Shown: positions 5,600 to 8,326 of the stretch, piece after piece | Position numbering within the stretch: position 1 is the first letter of the stretch | Layout of the letters: every line of letters starts with the position of its first letter | Position numbers and translations under genes: made by a program | Assembly: GCA_023431045.1 (NCBI GenBank) | Contig: JAEYXZ010000116.1 | Location: 1-8,326 of the forward strand | Length of the DNA: 8,326 nucleotides | Direction: 5' to 3' | Source: Bacillota bacterium | GTDB lineage: Bacteria > Bacillota_I > Bacilli_A > Acholeplasmatales > Acholeplasmataceae | Notes under the pieces: generated by a model | What the model was told of the DNA's origin: nothing | Databases searched by the model: none | Seen by the model: only the letters and a program-made list of their open reading frames with translations

Positions 5600-8326
5600 G
5601 CTTCACTACCTCCTTCTGTCATTGAGTAAATGCTAATGTAGTCATACATAACCGACTCATTTTGTCTTGATGAGCCAAACATAAGTCGAGTAATATCTTG
5701 TCTTATTTCTGGTGCTCTAAAACTTACATTTTCGTATATGAGTTCATCATCCATAAAGATACTATATGTCCCTAACTCAATACTAATTTCTAGTTTAATA
5801 ACAACTTCGGTACCAATCGAATAGACGTTTGATGCAAGATTACCGGTTCTTTGCCAACCAGCACCATTATGGTATTGGAGGTATGTTTGACCGCTGCTTC
5901 GCTCAAATGCGACTGCAATTGCGTACTTATTATTATCCGTTTGATTCATCAGATAAATCAAGTTTGTAAATTGACTTGCTGAGTTTGTTAAATCTTTAAC
6001 CTTCACTTCAACATATACCGTACCACTTAGTGCTTCACTCCATGATAAGTAATTGGTTATATTACCTGGCGCACCGGTCGTATAAGCAAAATATCCATTA
6101 TCGACTTCTTTGACTAATGAGCTTGTGAATATACCGGTTCCAGTATTTGTCAAGCCAAAAGGAGATGCACCATCAGTATAATGGTCAAAGTTATCATAGG
6201 CATAATATGTATATGTATCCCCATTAACCACTTCACTCATTAAACGTGATGATTCTAGCGATGTCAACTTTTCAATCATGAGATGACTAATGTTTTGAAC
6301 ATCGTTATAGTAAACAGTAGTTTGAGATTTTAAGGTATTTGCATCCTCAATAACACTTGATAGCTCAGCATATAAATTAGCATCAAATGTACCTATCGAT
6401 TGTCCAATTGGTAAGCTATTGACGGTCTCGATTATTTGGTTTATCGCTATGGTTAGTTCTAACTTAGATTCATTAACTGTAACCCCTGGAACAAAGATTT
6501 CAATGTCATTTAAATTTCTAGATTCATTATTACTTAGTTGCGTTAAAACAAAATCTACTTCAACGATTTGATCCACCAAATCTGGTTTAATCAATCCGTC
6601 AAGTGTTATGATATTAGGATTAGAAGTTGAGTTGATTGCTAATTCATATCCACTTGGTATCATCGACCAGGTTAATTCGGTTTGGAATTTCTCTGGTTGA
6701 TTAAAGTTGATTAAGGTTAATAATTCATCAATATCAGTAATCACGCGATCAGCCGTTTCATAAGCTTTTACATAGGCTAAATCGAGTCTAGAATGAACGG
6801 CATTTTGAACACCAAACTGATAAGTTGCTAATTTTAATGTTTGATTTCTAAAACCAAACGTTTGTGGTATCAATATACCATTAACATAAAGTTGGAAGGT
6901 GTTTGATTCAACATTAGCAACCACCTTTAAATCAACCCATGCATCATATTCAAAGTGACCTACAACCACTTTATTGTTGCCATTATATGCAACGATTTCT
7001 CTAGTTGGGCCATTAGAATTTTCGAATGCAACAGAAACTGCTATTTGTCCAATCTCATTCAGGATATAAATCATATTACCCCAACGAGCTTCGTTATATC
7101 TCATTCTTGTTTCTACAACAAGTTCACTTGTAGCCATTCGTTTGAAGTCATAGGAAAGTAAGGCTGACTGTAGGCGAGTTCTATTCTCATGGAAAGTTCG
7201 TACAGATAAATAATTTTGATTGTTCTCTTCTACAATTTTGTAGAATGCATCACCAACAACTAAATCTTTATGAATCCCAAATGGTACATAGCCTTGTGTC
7301 ATTAAACTAAAATCTTGATAGAGAAGATAATTTTGTGATCCATCAGTTAACACTTGACTATCAACAAGTTCTTGATAAATAATTTCCAAGTTTTCAACTG
7401 CATCTGTAACTTCATCGGCATAAAGTGCTGTTTCATTATTATATAAACTATAGACTAAATTTAATTGTTCTAGATAAGACTCTCTCATTTCAGACGACAT
7501 TGACCCGAGCACTTCACCTTGAGCAATTGTAAATAATCCACCAAACTTTTGGATTGCTTGTTGTAATTGGCCACGATGCATGATTTCATCAGTTGTTAAT
7601 ACCTGATTTTGAGAATCAAAAGTAGTCATTCGTAGAGATGGTGTAACACCGTTCTCAGGGTTTTCACTACCTTTTGTGAGATAGATTTTATCAATGCTAA
7701 ATCCATCTTGCATAGCATAAATTTGAATTGTTTGAATACCTGTTTGGCTGACGCTCATCGTACCAACGTTCTTCCATAAATAGGATTCTTCATTGTTATA
7801 TGAATATAACCCACCATTGACTTCAAAGATTAATAACCCGTTAACACCAAAACCAAATGAGTTTGCTGATGGGTGTGGTGCATCATATCGGACCCAGACT
7901 CGGTACTGACCTGTGTTGTTAAAACCAACTTGATAATTTAATGTCGGTGCACTTTGGTGTAAACCAGTATAGTTAATATTATTCTCTTTAGTTCTCATCG
8001 ATAATCCACCAAGATGAGAAGTTAAAATCCAGCCATCATTCGTAGGATTAGTTGTAAATGCATATGTTGATTCTTCAGCTGCATATTCTGTTTCGATTAG
8101 AAGGCGATTATTTTGTTCTACGATGTATCCTTGTCCCCATTCATCTTTTAAATCATAATCAACTTCTGGTAAGTATTGTGTCTGATAATAATTTTCATAA
8201 TATGTGCTAGTTGGTTGATTATTGTAGGTTGTATTAAAGGATTCGTCTGGTCCTAAATAGGATGGTTCATAGCCTTCTGTATAAATGACGAATTTATCGA
8301 AGACCAAATAAGGATCGATACTATAG
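5596..8326 (-). CDS. C-terminal part of a large modular glycan-active/binding protein (GH115_C-like end, CBM-like, FIVAR-like x2, LamG-like x2, aBig-like)
   Basis: The reading frame is open to the window edge, so the true start and any catalytic module lie beyond 8326. The TTG at 8307 has no support as a start. In residues from the edge, 1-30 (IDPYLVFDKFVIY, EPSYLGPDES) resemble the end of the GH115_C-type beta domain, remembered as DPGVVLEKIVI...SYLGPPES, found after GH115 and other large glycosidases. Residues about 74-219 are a CBM6/35-like beta sandwich (TGQYRVWVRYDAPHPSANSF, DGFSIDKIYLT). A FIVAR-like helical segment (about 250-330) and a LamG-like domain (333-523) follow. Next come an aBig_2-like Ig domain (525-613; LTWS, GLIKP, IEIFVPG), a second FIVAR-like segment (616-696) and a second LamG-like domain (706-902). 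It ends in TGA without a wall anchor. The C-terminal modules probably bind glycan; the enzyme identity is unknown. Confidence 0.85.
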   Translation of the reverse strand, partial: YSIDPYLVFDKFVIYTEGYEPSYLGPDESFNTTYNNQPTSTYYENYYQTQYLPEVDYDLKDEWGQGYIVEQNNRLLIETEYAAEESTYAFTTNPTNDGWILTSHLGGLSMRTKENNINYTGLHQSAPTLNYQVGFNNTGQYRVWVRYDAPHPSANSFGFGVNGLLIFEVNGGLYSYNNEESYLWKNVGTMSVSQTGIQTIQIYAMQDGFSIDKIYLTKGSENPENGVTPSLRMTTFDSQNQVLTTDEIMHRGQLQQAIQKFGGLFTIAQGEVLGSMSSEMRESYLEQLNLVYSLYNNETALYADEVTDAVENLEIIYQELVDSQVLTDGSQNYLLYQDFSLMTQGYVPFGIHKDLVVGDAFYKIVEENNQNYLSVRTFHENRTRLQSALLSYDFKRMATSELVVETRMRYNEARWGNMIYILNEIGQIAVSVAFENSNGPTREIVAYNGNNKVVVGHFEYDAWVDLKVVANVESNTFQLYVNGILIPQTFGFRNQTLKLATYQFGVQNAVHSRLDLAYVKAYETADRVITDIDELLTLINFNQPEKFQTELTWSMIPSGYELAINSTSNPNIITLDGLIKPDLVDQIVEVDFVLTQLSNNESRNLNDIEIFVPGVTVNESKLELTIAINQIIETVNSLPIGQSIGTFDANLYAELSSVIEDANTLKSQTTVYYNDVQNISHLMIEKLTSLESSRLMSEVVNGDTYTYYAYDNFDHYTDGASPFGLTNTGTGIFTSSLVKEVDNGYFAYTTGAPGNITNYLSWSEALSGTVYVEVKVKDLTNSASQFTNLIYLMNQTDNNKYAIAVAFERSSGQTYLQYHNGAGWQRTGNLASNVYSIGTEVVIKLEISIELGTYSIFMDDELIYENVSFRAPEIRQDITRLMFGSSRQNESVMYDYISIYSMTEGGSEA
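5608..5615 (-). promoter_or_regulatory. Perfect Shine-Dalgarno of the 316-aa lipoprotein, inside the upstream gene
   Basis: AAGGAGGT lies 8 nt before ATG 5599, within the last codons of the upstream modular protein. With the ATGA overlap, it allows both coupled and independent initiation of the lipoprotein. Confidence 0.8.

Noticed and set aside
6955..7161. Forward 68-codon frame
   Set aside because: Antisense to the first LamG-like domain of the large modular protein; no supporting signals.
8305..8307. TTG at 8307 as the start of the large modular protein
   Set aside because: The frame stays open to the window edge, no ribosome site precedes it, there is no signal peptide, and the residues before it continue a domain-end motif.

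Overview
The window comes from a low-GC member of the Bacilli/Mycoplasmatota side of the Firmicutes. I infer this from AT-rich intergenic DNA, AGGAGG-type ribosome sites, many Asn/Ile/Lys/Tyr codons, and surface proteins anchored as lipoproteins with no LPXTG or S-layer motif in view. TGA is a stop: one gene ends in TGA inside an ATGA overlap with the next gene's start, and Trp is coded by TGG. This argues against the Mycoplasma/Spiroplasma code and fits Acholeplasma-, Izemoplasma- or Haloplasma-like lineages, or ordinary Bacilli. The species cannot be named from this sequence.

All genes lie on the minus strand, so transcription reads from high to low coordinates, in two units. Unit 1 (8326 to 1862) encodes three modular surface proteins. 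The first is a large, edge-truncated polypeptide of carbohydrate-binding, Ig-like, FIVAR-like and LamG-like modules whose beginning looks like the tail of a glycosidase-associated C-terminal domain. It overlaps by 4 bp a 316-aa lipoprotein with an Ig-like and a LamG-like module. After a short gap with a perfect 10-bp hairpin comes a 906-aa lipoprotein with two Big_2 domains, a LamG-like domain, a complete SGNH/GDSL esterase, an Ig-like domain and a second LamG-like domain. The unit ends at a clear intrinsic terminator (1794-1830).

Unit 2 starts in the AT-rich region 1366-1861. That region holds a cre-like site, degenerate TGTGARATTTTT repeats and a 12-bp palindrome. The unit encodes an AraC-family regulator and, 4 bp downstream, a GH53 endo-beta-1,4-galactanase lipoprotein cut by the window's left edge.

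Taken together this looks like part of a surface glycan-degradation locus. GH53 would cut beta-1,4-galactan (pectin side chains, type I arabinogalactan), the SGNH protein would remove acetyl or other ester groups, and the LamG/CBM/Ig modules would hold the enzymes on polysaccharide. The AraC protein and possibly carbon catabolite control would regulate it. The GH53 and SGNH assignments and the AraC family rest on visible motifs. The substrate and the joint role are inference. No transporter, RNA gene, mobile element or CRISPR array was found.
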